Program-made: the position numbers and the translations under genes
Part shown: positions 43,164 through 52,653 of the stretch, piece by piece
Layout of the letters: every line of letters starts with the position of its first letter
Numbering within the stretch: position 1 is the stretch's first letter
Source of the DNA: Rhynchopus sp. YZ270_cl-10
Lineage: Eukaryota > Euglenozoa > Diplonemea > Diplonemida > Diplonemidae
Direction of reading: 5' to 3'
Assembly: GCA_964035575.1 (NCBI GenBank)
Contig: OZ037859.1
Coordinates: 496,001 to 560,000, forward strand
Length of the DNA stretch: 64,000 nucleotides
Notes under the pieces: generated by a model
Database searches by the model: none
Told to the model about the DNA's origin: nothing
The model's input: only the letters and a program-made list of their open reading frames with translations

Positions 43164-45212
43164 TTAGCGTGAAATCACAATGGGTGCTTCCATGGACTGT
43201 CGTAGGTCCGAGAAGACGCCACTACCTCCACCCCATGCTGCAAAGGGGTGTGGAGGTGGAGCGCTTGCTTGGTTGAGGTTTGTACTGCTTTGCGAAAAGT
43301 GGACGTGGCCGTGTACGTGCCCACCTCCTCCTCCCCCACCGTCCCCCCTCCCTGCACCGAACCCTGGGTGATGCTGTTGCCCTGGATAGCTTTGCTGACG
43401 CTCGGACCCTGCATGCATCATTGACAAGATATGATTCGTCGCCTCCTGCCGTTCCAGCAACGTTTTGATTGACTCCTCAAAATGCCCCATTCTGCTTTCA
43501 GTGTTATTCGTCTTTTCCGTTAGCTCCTGGAGGATTCCTTGGTGCGCTTCTGTAACTGCAGAACCCTTTTTCAACGAGGCTACAGAAACACCCTTTTTTA
43601 GTGACGGAGCGGTTTCCGCCCGCTTCACAGGAGATGGAAGCACACGAGAAGAAAAGGTACTCCCTGGGGTGACTGGATGGCTAGCATGACTGAAATTTGA
43701 GGGCGCTGGATGCAAAACTGATGCGGGCGCATGCACACTCCCACTAACACTCTCTACCGCAGCCCGATCTAATGGTGCAGGAATAGAAGCCACTCTCTGA
43801 AACAACGCAGACGATTGAGATGCACCCAATGTCGGGCTCGATGTGACCTCCCGCAATCCATCATCAAGCATATTCCTACTGGACGACACCCTAGAATACG
43901 CTACCGGAGCATGGAGCGGCTCCGCCATAGGTGAAGTGTGTGTCGTATTATACGTTTTCGTTGTATTAAACATTCCTGGAATCCCATTTTGTGACCGAAG
44001 AAACCCTTTAGAATCATGACTAGCATTGAGATCCAAATTTGAAAGCCATCTGTGTTGCAACAGAGTTTCCACTGTAGCACGCTTTTCCGGCGTCACACAA
44101 AGACACCATTTCAAAAAATCCGCCGCATCTCCTTGAACCCCTGGAGGCAAACGCAGTGGCGCCGATTCAGATGCCCGCAAAATTCGTCTGACTGCCTCTC
44201 TAGTTGGAGCAAGGTGATGCCACGCACGCAGCCCTGTCAACAGCTCCATGACAAGACACCCTACACCCCATATGTCGGCCTCCTTACTCGGCATCCCGAT
44301 CCCCTGAGATGCAAACGCCTCCGGTGGAAGCCAGGGTCCCTCCTTCCCAACCCAGCCTCCTTGATCGTCTTGGCGGGTTGCCCAATCTATGAGGGGGGTG
44401 CTCATTAGGACATTCTCCCCTTCCAAGTAAACAGAACCTCGCCGAATGTAACCATGTGCCGTACCGTGTCCGTGTAGATGTTGCAAGCATTCTAGCACAG
44501 TGGTGACAACATGCTTGAGAGCAGGACGTTTGAGAAGTCCATGTACCTTAACATTGGAGAGAGGAGGGAAAGGAATGTGTTCACGGTAGATCTGCATTTT
44601 AGTGCCCTTCCGGTATGTGCAATGGTAGGCTTGGATGCAAGGATGAGGGGGAATGCCGAGAACAATGTCGATCGCATCTAAGACGCGCAAATGAAAGCTG
44701 TTCCGTTCTGCTGGGGTACGGCCGATATCCACGGTGCTAATGGCAACAAGCTTGCCATTGTCAGCACAGAGACTGGTGTTCAGCTTTTTGCTTGCAGACC
44801 TTTTAGGTTGCTTCGCTTTGGAGGGCTTTCGGAGAACCTTTTTTAATGGTGCATCCACGCGAGCTATCTTTGTGTCAGAGTCCCATCCGTTGGTTGTCTG
44901 GGTGCAGTCATTTCTTGCAGCACGCCCTCTGCCTTCTCTGCCTTCGGCGCGTTGGGAGGTGAAGAGGTGTGGTTGTGATGATTTTGGCAAACGGCGTTGA
45001 GGTTTCTCAAGCTTGCATGAATGGCGTGGTGTTACGTTGCTCGCACGGTCGCTCCCATGCGCAGAGGCCTCTCCAGGAGGGCGGTCTGTCAGCAGCGCAT
45101 TTACATTAGTATGCTCTTCGACCCGTTTCTGCGTTCTGTCAAGTGCCTTCAAATTCAGTTCCAACAACTCCGCAACCATCCCAACAAACTCCGAGTTTTT
45201 CATTTCGGCCAT
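43164..45212 (-). CDS. Predicted pseudokinase (STE/MAP3K-like fold) with disordered ends
   Basis: Single exon, 682 residues. The basic, disordered N-terminus runs to about 150, and a kinase-like domain covers about 150-405. Landmarks are present but altered. The beta3 VAIK Lys is replaced (VAIS, 156-159). The catalytic loop reads HGYIRRGSVY (253-262), with Tyr for the HRD Asp and Ser for the Asn. DFG reads DWA (276-278). The structural parts remain: PPEAF for APE (296-300), DIWGVGCLVMELLTG and the HPWL-type HRWL. Loss of Lys, Asp and Asn together means phosphotransfer is very unlikely; a scaffold or allosteric role is inferred. The C-terminus has Ser-rich sequence, a short helix (TESRMGHFEESIKTLLERQ) and Gly/His-rich segments. 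Confidence 0.85.
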   Translation of the reverse strand: MAEMKNSEFVGMVAELLELNLKALDRTQKRVEEHTNVNALLTDRPPGEASAHGSDRASNVTPRHSCKLEKPQRRLPKSSQPHLFTSQRAEGREGRGRAARNDCTQTTNGWDSDTKIARVDAPLKKVLRKPSKAKQPKRSASKKLNTSLCADNGKLVAISTVDIGRTPAERNSFHLRVLDAIDIVLGIPPHPCIQAYHCTYRKGTKMQIYREHIPFPPLSNVKVHGLLKRPALKHVVTTVLECLQHLHGHGTAHGYIRRGSVYLEGENVLMSTPLIDWATRQDDQGGWVGKEGPWLPPEAFASQGIGMPSKEADIWGVGCLVMELLTGLRAWHHLAPTREAVRRILRASESAPLRLPPGVQGDAADFLKWCLCVTPEKRATVETLLQHRWLSNLDLNASHDSKGFLRSQNGIPGMFNTTKTYNTTHTSPMAEPLHAPVAYSRVSSSRNMLDDGLREVTSSPTLGASQSSALFQRVASIPAPLDRAAVESVSGSVHAPASVLHPAPSNFSHASHPVTPGSTFSSRVLPSPVKRAETAPSLKKGVSVASLKKGSAVTEAHQGILQELTEKTNNTESRMGHFEESIKTLLERQEATNHILSMMHAGSERQQSYPGQQHHPGFGAGRGDGGGGGGGHVHGHVHFSQSSTNLNQASAPPPHPFAAWGGGSGVFSDLRQSMEAPIVISR

Positions 45213-45650
45213 TTGACAAATTCCCAGATATTTTAATTCCTTCTTCGCATAGGGGAGGGATGTGTAAAAAGGGGTCTGTGTTGATGGGTAGAGAGTAGGA
45301 GAGAGGGGGAAGTTGTATCAACACGAAGGGGGGGTGTGTGGACAGATCATCTCTTGAAATTCTGTTGGAGAGAAAAAAACGCATTTTTTAAAATGCTGGT
45401 TCGTACAAAAAGGTAAAGCGTGAGAGTGTCCCAAGTGGGGCAGCTCTTCTGAGTGCTTTGTGGTACCGGAATGGGTTAGAAAAAACACGGTAAAAGAGAC
45501 GCAACGTACAGAGACATACAGTAGTGCACAATAAAAAGATTTTTTTTGTTTGATTATAGACAACTATCGCTGAGATAGCAGCCACGGTTAGTGCACAATA
45601 AAAAGAGTAAACGTGAAAGATGAATGTGCCTCTCGTGCACATCTAAAACC

Positions 45651-46265
45651 AGAGTCCTAGCTTGCCTGGGTCAGTGGGTCAAGCTGACCCAAGTGCCTGG
45701 GTCGCGACCCACGAAAAAAAAAAAAAAAGGGAATTAATTAATTTGGAAATTGGGAAATTCTGATTTTTCCCCCCTCTTTGGGGGGCCCACCACCTTTTCT
45801 GGGTAAGAAAAAAATATCGACAAAAAAATCCGGCACCGTCCAGGGCTGGACCCAATTTTTTTTTTGCCTGCGGCGCCATTTTCCCTTTTTTGCTCCGCAA
45901 AAAAGGGTTCGTAGAGTGACTCTGTGGTGTAAAAAGCTACATTTTTTCACCGTACCGTAATTTTTTTCGCCTGCGGCGCCATTTTATATATTTTGTGTTG
46001 GGTGATCTATGAACGGGAGTGATTTTTAAGGTTGTAGTAGCGTTCCATTTAACGTTGTGAACAACTCACGAGTCGTAGTGACCAAAATTTGTATCAGTCA
46101 AGAACTTGTCCATTTTTCTGAAATGACCCCACCACAGTGAGGGTAGAGCTCGGAAAACCCAAAAAAGCCAAGACAAGCCCCCCAAGGCCCAAAACCTCTG
46201 CTGACCCAAAAAAAAAATTCTGACCCAGATTTGGCATTTTTTTTCAAAACCAAGCTAGGACCCTG
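45651..46265. mobile_element. Non-autonomous hAT-like element with 8-bp target duplication
   Basis: 615 bp, exact duplication TCTAAAAC at 45643-45650 and 46266-46273. Ends are CAGAGTCCTAGCTTG and, inverted, CAGGGTCCTAGCTTG, with GGGTCAG subterminal repeats. The interior matches the element at 32835-33718 over several blocks (CCAGGGCTGKACCC, TTGCCTGCGGCGCC twice, and the module at about 46085-46143). It landed immediately beside a class D hairpin (45618-45646), part of which forms the duplicated target. Confidence 0.88.
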
Positions 46266-46273
46266 TCTAAAAC

Positions 46274-47780
46274 GCTTTTCGACCCCCAAAAAAAAATCGT
46301 TTATTTTTGTAGCACCTAGATAAAGGTGATAAAAACGAGACAAAATCAGAGGGGTTTAAATGGGCGTGAAATTTCTTTTGCTTCGTGCTCTTGTTTTGTT
46401 TTTTTTTGAAAGTGGAGGGGGAACATAACACTGTTGGTGCCCCCCGCTCTGTTATCATTTCTCTTCCGCTGCCTCTGCAGTGTTCACAAAGCCCTCAAAC
46501 GCAAGAGAGACGAGAAAAAAAGTTGCCTTGAAAATACAACAAGCCTCTCATGACAGTGTACCTTTACATCACGGTGGTGCACTGGGTGGACCCCAACCAT
46601 GTCCTAATTTCATGGTTTACGTCTGATATAAAAATAGGGGGGGGTTATTGATAGTGTACCGTCCGCTATCAAGCCCGGAAATGCAGATGTTTGAGCAGAA
46701 GATCAGTGAAATGTTCCGTGTGGATCATTCCATCAGCTTCTTCATGAATTGAAAGAGGGGGGAAAAAATAACTTGGAAAAAAAAATAACTCTCATTGCAG
46801 AACACCTTTTCCAAAGGCTGCTGGCCTTATGTATGCAGGCAAAGAGAGACGCACAAAACCAATTTTTTAGCATTAACACGCACACTGATTCGCGATAATA
46901 CGTATACTTTTTGTGTACGTGTTGTCGCAAACGGAAAAAAAGAAGTCTACGTGGGATAGCACTAAAATCGACAATCGCCTGAGTACCTGCCTTGAGACTA
47001 AGGGGCTGTACTCAATGTTGGGGCCTAAGCCTTTATAACACAAATCAGTTCGTAGGGGGGAATGGAATCGTATGGGAATATGGTGGACCTTTTTTGTTCT
47101 AATGGAAAGCCAATCGTGCAGTGCCCCACATACATTTCGTGGTTTACGTTTGATATACCTTTGTGTCCGCTTCCCTCATCTTCACTCATCGGGTCAGATG
47201 AATAAAAGGATCATTGAAGACGCAGGTTAATCAAACAATAGTTGGCAGTCATGAAATACAAACAGGTCTCCCATATTTACCAACACGGTAGTTAATGCAA
47301 AATCCACCACGGAGGTGGGGGAAAAAAAAACTCACTCATTTTATCAAGGCGATCTAGTTGCGATGCGCCAAAGGGAAAGTACGAAAAAAAAATAAAAAAG
47401 AGAGAAAAAAAAAGGAAAAGAAGTAAAACAGAAAGCAACGTAAATAATAAAAACCCCTGGGTTTCAAACAGTGTTCATGCTAATTCTGGGAAACCCCCCC
47501 CGTTTTCTTTTATTTTTATTTTGGATAAATTGTTGGAGTAGTGTAGTCGCCTCGGTTGTGTTGCCACAGTTGTGCAATCTCCATTTCCAAAAAGAAATTT
47601 TTTTTAAAGTATCGACAATCACCATGTCAAGAGGGAAAGGGACCGATACCCGAAGGCTAAATATCCACCACACACACAAAAATAATTGCCCACTATGCAA
47701 TCATGACTCCATATTTACATAGTGGCACATAGTGGGAATTTGTTCAGGATACCCACTCATAATACTTGCAGAATTTTTTT
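46274..47780. other. Repeat tract between transposons
   Basis: A long class B repeat (46527-46630), a class B tail fragment (about 47103-47160), class E copies (46966-47035 and 47608-47660) and class F copy 1 (47524-47583). No gene found. Confidence 0.6.
47524..47583. repeat. Class F dispersed repeat (representative copy)
   Basis: About 60 bp, GATAAATTGTTGGAGTAGTG to CAGTTGTGCAATCTCCA. Near-identical copies at 50812-50874 and 55042-55101 in the same orientation. The outer TTGGAG/TCTCCA pair could close a stem. Confidence 0.75.
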
Positions 47781-47784
47781 TTAA

Positions 47785-49740
47785 CCCTTTAAGCAGGGCG
47801 TTCGCTATCGCCATCGTTTTTTCCTGATCGTGGCGAAATGCCAAAAACCCCTAAATTTTTGCTTTTTTACTAGTGCTTAAAATAGCCGGTCAAAAAATTT
47901 TTCCGCCGGAGAGAAGCTAGTTCGTGTGGGGTGAATCCCTGGTACTGAGTGGTCAGAAAAAATTTGCGATTTGCGCGTGTTCCCTTCCCCAGCACAAGTG
48001 CTATTACAGCTGAACTTTCCTGATACTAAAACCAGCAAAACGATGGAGAATTTCATCAATCCCCCCTCACTGAGGGTCTCTTTGTGTTGTTTAATCAAAC
48101 AGATGTACAAGAGAGAGGCATCTGTCATATGAGACTTCATCCTTATTTTGATTATTTTCAACTCTCTGCCGTTGAAGATAGAGTTGACACGAGCAGTGAC
48201 ACCTTCTATAACAGGGGGTACGGTACACCTTCAGCAGACTGCAGGATTGAGGAGCGAGCGGGAGAGCTGGGGAAACTTCCTCTCACGGCAGGCGGGTTTG
48301 CGGAACAGTGGACACCCCTCTGCGACCCCCCCTCCGGGGGGGTCGACAGGGTGGTGGGGAGAAATCTCTCTCTCTTTTTTTTTTATCCCCCTTTTTTATT
48401 TATTTATTTATTTATTTATACAGGGTTTCGCCCCGGTGGGGCGAAGCCCTGGGGCGAAATAAAATGTCATTTTTTCAGGAAAAGATTTTTTTAACGAAAA
48501 AAAATATTTTTCGCCCCGGGGCGAACGCCCTGCCTTTAAGGACCATAGGCAATCCATTGCCACTTCAAGGTCACGTAAATACCTAAGGATATGTCTACTT
48601 CATATTTCAAATCGATTTTTTCTTCTTTGGAAATATTTGTTGCAAATCTTTCAAAATACGCAAGTTTTGATTTTTTTTTGACACCCCCCGGCACCTTCAC
48701 CGACAGGAGAGACTTGGGGTACTATTTCACTTTTGTTGGGATTTTCCGGATTTTTACGGATTGGGGGCACTTCGAATTGCAAAAAAAAATTAGAGGGTGA
48801 CAACTGCATATTTCTAATTGATTTTTGGTTCTTTGGAAAGATTTTATGACAAATCTTTCCAAAGAAGCAAAAATAAATTTATTTTGACATACCCTGTCAG
48901 CCTCATCAACAGGAGAGGTTAGGGGTACCATTTCACTTTTGGGATTCCCCCCATTTTCACCTACTGGATAATGTCTTCGGCATGTCTTCAACTCCTGCAT
49001 GGGAGGGATCGATCGGTCGGACCACTAGCCTGCCGGTACTTCAAGACTAAAGTTTGGTACCGAAAGTGTTTTGGTATTTCTTGGAAGTGTCGCGCAGAAT
49101 GCCTTCTCCCTCTGCAACGCTCTCAGCAAAAGAAGGTGTCGCTTAGTGTGTTCAAGTGTGAACTGGCGAAGCAGCTTATTGCTGAGAACAGGAGGACAAC
49201 GCGAGCATCGGCAACGCCGGGAACACGGTCATTGCCTTTTGTGACGCTTCCGGATACTCCAGAAGGTCCAAAGAGAGGGAAGGTGAGGAATGGGAAGAGG
49301 TTTGATCACTTTTGGTACTTTTTCTTACAGATATACACGTGTTTAGGGCAAATCGTTCACAACTCATGTATTCCAATATTGCTGCTAACCTTGTGCAGCT
49401 GTTTCAGAAAATTTCTACTCCGACTTTTTTATCGAATTTTTTTTTATTTTCAAAGATTTTGAACAGATCTTTCAAAATACGCCGTTTTCGAGTTGAAATA
49501 ATGTCGGGGAGTTTATCAAAAATTTTTTTTGTTCAGAAAGATTCTCAAAAATAAAAGGCTCGCACCACTCTAAAAAAATAGTTGATTTTCGATTTTTCGA
49601 TTTTTTGATTCCGTTGGAAAGATTTGTGCAAAATCTTTCAAATGCCGCCAGATTTGGTCAAAAAAAATTATCTCTTAATATTTTACTGCCGGGGGAGAGT
49701 TGACCCCCAAAATCCAAAAACCTGAACGGTCCTTAAAGGG
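47785..49740 (+). mobile_element. piggyBac-type element with transposase remnant, interrupted by a hAT-like MITE
   Basis: Flanked by TTAA (47781-47784 and 49741-49744). Once the inserted MITE is set aside, the 13-bp ends CCCTTTAAGGACC and GGTCCTTAAAGGG are perfect inverted repeats. TTAA plus CCC...GGG ends is the piggyBac signature. The element proper is about 1.2 kb. A frame at 48971-49462 keeps the end of a piggyBac transposase domain: KVWYRK, then VSLSVFKCELAKQLI, the stretch that normally closes the DDE domain. The segment between them (about 49055-49125) reads better in the next frame (SVAQNAFSLCNAL), so the remnant is frameshifted and the N-terminal catalytic part is absent. Confidence 0.85.
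47794..48532. mobile_element. hAT-like MITE copy 1, inserted in the piggyBac terminus
   Basis: 739 bp with 12-bp perfect inverted ends CAGGGCGTTCGC. The 8-bp duplication CCTTTAAG (47786-47793 and 48533-48540) lies within the left piggyBac terminal repeat. The interior has a TTTA microsatellite (about 48396-48420) and palindromic CGCCCCGGGGCG. Long open frames here are not conserved as protein in the second copy and I do not call a gene. Confidence 0.92.
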
Positions 49741-50006
49741 TTAAATTTTTTTGAAGGGAACAGGGATCTATGAGGGAGACATGCATTCCCTTCCCCACCC
49801 AGAAAATCGTTGTCACCAGGGAACCTTGAATCGTGGCCTACCCAAAGTGCAAAGCTATGACAAAACAAGAGGAAAAAACACCAATCAAATGGCGCACTCT
49901 GTAATTTGCCTTTGACCTCCCACCATCTTGTGTATAAGCACCAGAAGAGGGTCATACAGATAAAAAAGACTTAAAACAGACGAGCAGTGGTCTTGTCTAT
50001 CAAAAT

Positions 50007-50756
50007 CAGGGCGTTCGCCCCGGGGCGAAAAATATTTTTTTTCGTTAAAAAAATCTTTTCCTGAAAAAATGACATTTTATTTCGCCCCAGGGCTTCGCCC
50101 CACCGGGGCGAAACCCTGTATAAATAAATAAATAAATAAATAAAAAAAGGGGGGAAAAAAAAAAAAAGAGAGAGAGATTTCTCCCCACCACCCTGTAGAC
50201 CCCCCCGGAGGGGGGGTCGCAGAGGGGTGTCCACTGTACTCAAAATCATCCGCAAACCCGCCTGCCGTGAGAGGAAGTTTCCCCAGCACTCCCGCTCGCT
50301 CCTCAATCCTGCAGTCTGCTGAAGGTGTACCGTACCCCCTGTTATAGAAGGTGTCACTGCTCGTGTCAACTCTATCTTCAATGGCAGAGAGTTGAAAATA
50401 ATCAAAATAAGGATGAAGTCTCATATGACAGATGCCTCTCTCTTGTACATCTGCTTGATTAAACAACACAAAGAGACCCTCAGTGAGGGGGGATTGATGA
50501 AATTCTCCATCGTTTTGCTGGTTTTAGTATCAGGAAAGTTCAGCTGTAATATCACTTGTGCTGGGGAAGGGATCACGCGCAAATCGCAAATTTTTTTTGA
50601 CCATTCAGTACCAGGGATTCACCCCACGAACTAACTTCTCTCCGGCGGGAAAATTTTTTTTGACCTATTTTAAGCACTAGTAAAAAAACGAAAATTTCGG
50701 GGGTTTTGGCATTTCGCCACGATCAGGAAAAAACGATGGCGATAGCGAACGCCCTG
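50007..50756. mobile_element. hAT-like MITE copy 2, inverted relative to copy 1
   Basis: 750 bp, same ends and nearly the same sequence as 47794-48532 but reversed, with its own duplication ATCAAAAT (49999-50006 and 50757-50764). Copy 1 lacks a short stretch present here (near 50237-50250). The separate duplications prove two independent insertions rather than one long inverted repeat. Confidence 0.92.
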
Positions 50757-50913
50757 ATCAAAATGCACAAAAAAAAGACCGAAAGACGAATCTCATCTAG
50801 GTATTTTTGTTTGATAAATTGTTGGAGGTAGTGTAGTTGCCTCGGTAGTGTTGCCACAGTTTGTGCAATCTCCAAATGTCAAATTTTTCTTTTAGTAAAG
50901 ATGTCCCAGAAAG

Positions 50914-51020
50914 AAGAGTTGAAAAGTGCAAACGCATCGCCATACAGCAGGGCACAAAGGCATTTGGTTCTCCGTGGGGAGGGGTTATCGAAATCCCCAA
51001 GAGAACACTTCATTTTGGGG
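50914..51020 (-). repeat. Class C repeat, partial copy
   Basis: Carries GTGCAAACGC, then GGGGTTATCGAAATCCCC and AGAACACTTCATT, matching the T-arm-like part of the 33205-33350 copy. It abuts the 3-prime end of the PDZ-TBC gene. Confidence 0.5.
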
Positions 51021-51053
51021 AAGGAAGTAACCTCCCCGCTCCCCTTTTCCTCT

Positions 51054-52653
51054 TCACCGGTCAGGTCTCCCTAAGTTGAAGGAGCTTCGTTTACTCACAA
51101 CACCGAGTTTGTCTTGTTCTTGGAGAAGGTAGGCTTCGCAGATCCAGCTGCTGACTGTTGCTTCGGTAAGGTCGGCTGTGGGCAGTGCACGGAGGTATTT
51201 CATCAAGGCGGTGAAGTCCTTTGTCAAAATGTCGTCTCTGAAGTGCAGAAGAACCTGCACGCAGACGAAGACGTGAAGATCTGCGCAATCAGACCCCTCT
51301 GCCAGATATGAATCCCACAGACGCTTCGAAAGCTGCAACGGAAGCTCGCGGACCTATTCAAAAAAGAAAAATCAATGACATACAACCACAAATACATACC
51401 AAAAAACAGGTCGCCCACCGCCAAATAAAATCCCGCAAATAATCCACCCCCACCTCTACCAGATGGTCGTGCAGCTCTGGGTCTGCCGAGGTAACGATCT
51501 GCTCTACCTTCCATGCGACCGCTTGCACACCTGGCTGGCTAGGTGTGTAGAAATGCTGTGCATGACCAAGAAGCGTTGAGAACGTGAAGTACGCATGCGT
51601 CTCTGCAAGCAGGATGCAGGTATCTGCTTCGGGCGTCTTGGCAAACATATCCTCCACCTCCGTCGCCGTCAACTCTAGGATGTCCCTCCGAAACTGCTCC
51701 GAAAAGAAGACACACAAAAACGGAGTCAACACTGCATCCATCCCTTGCACATACCCAGACGCAGGGTGCCTCACACCCCACAAAAAGAGAATTCGAGCAC
51801 AAACCTCCTGCATCACTGTACTCCGGAAGACTGGCACCCCCGGCTGCATCCTCGCAACATCAATGCGTACCTGATGCACCAATTCCTCATGTGTCTCCGT
51901 TTTTATCGCACAGTTCCAATATTTTTGCACTAAATTTTGATAATCCGCTAATTTCCTGGGCGACGAAAAGGATCCGTTCGACACCGACACCACACCCTCC
52001 TCTGCCAGCGACGACACCGAGACTGACGACGGGGCCGGCGAAAACCCCAAATTCGGTGTTCTTGGGGTGCTAGCATTGGAGCTAAATGACACACATTTTG
52101 TCAAATACCGCCACACATCGGCTCGGTACACCTCTGGCACACCACCCCACGCTAGAGAACGCAACCCCTCATGCCGGGTACACCCTACATACAAATCCTC
52201 TGAGGCTAGCGCTTTGCGGAAGATGCTTTCTTGGTGGTGTTCATGCTCGGTGTGCGCGGGAGTGGCTTCTGCGGGGATGTCACATTGTTCACAGAGAAGC
52301 TCTGTGACGGAGACCGCACTGTCACGGTCTGAAGGAAGCGCCTCAAAGACAAATGTCACAACACCACCTACAGGGAATGTGGACAAAAGGGCGATCATAC
52401 GGTCAGCCGTTGCCGTTACTGTGCGTCCCGAAGTTATTCGGAGGACCTTTCGCCCAACCAACCTCGCTGCGCCGGACAGCTCCGCCGGACCCCCAGCCAG
52501 CACCGACTCCAGCTGCCCTTTCTTATTAAACCCCATCCCAAACCCGCCGACACCTTTTACCACTCTGATCTCAATGACCTCCTTCTCCTCGGAGAAGCGC
52601 CCGGAGAGGCTCTGGCGCCTTCTTCGGAACGCATTTTTGAAGGCGGTTGTCAT
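51054..52653 (-). CDS. PDZ-TBC Rab GTPase-activating protein (TBC1D22/Gyp1-like)
   Basis: Stimulates GTP hydrolysis by Rab GTPases. Exons 51400-52653 and 51054-51353, joined in phase 0 over a 46-bp GTATGT-AG intron, give 517 residues. Residues 25-105 form a PDZ-like domain with the carboxylate loop GFGMGF. The TBC domain covers about 160-490. The Arg finger IDVAR (264-268) and Gln finger YVQG (301-304) are intact, so GAP activity is expected. RILFLWGVRHPASGYVQGMD followed by TPFLCVFFSEQ is typical of the TBC1D22/Gyp1 branch, which acts on early Golgi Rab1-type GTPases. The start is the Met at 52653; the upstream frame is Phe-rich leader. A GTGAGT near the end leaves open a further small exon. 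Confidence 0.9.

Noticed and set aside
47794-50756. One 3-kb element with 740-bp terminal inverted repeats
   Set aside because: Each arm has its own 12-bp ends and its own 8-bp target duplication, so they are two insertions.
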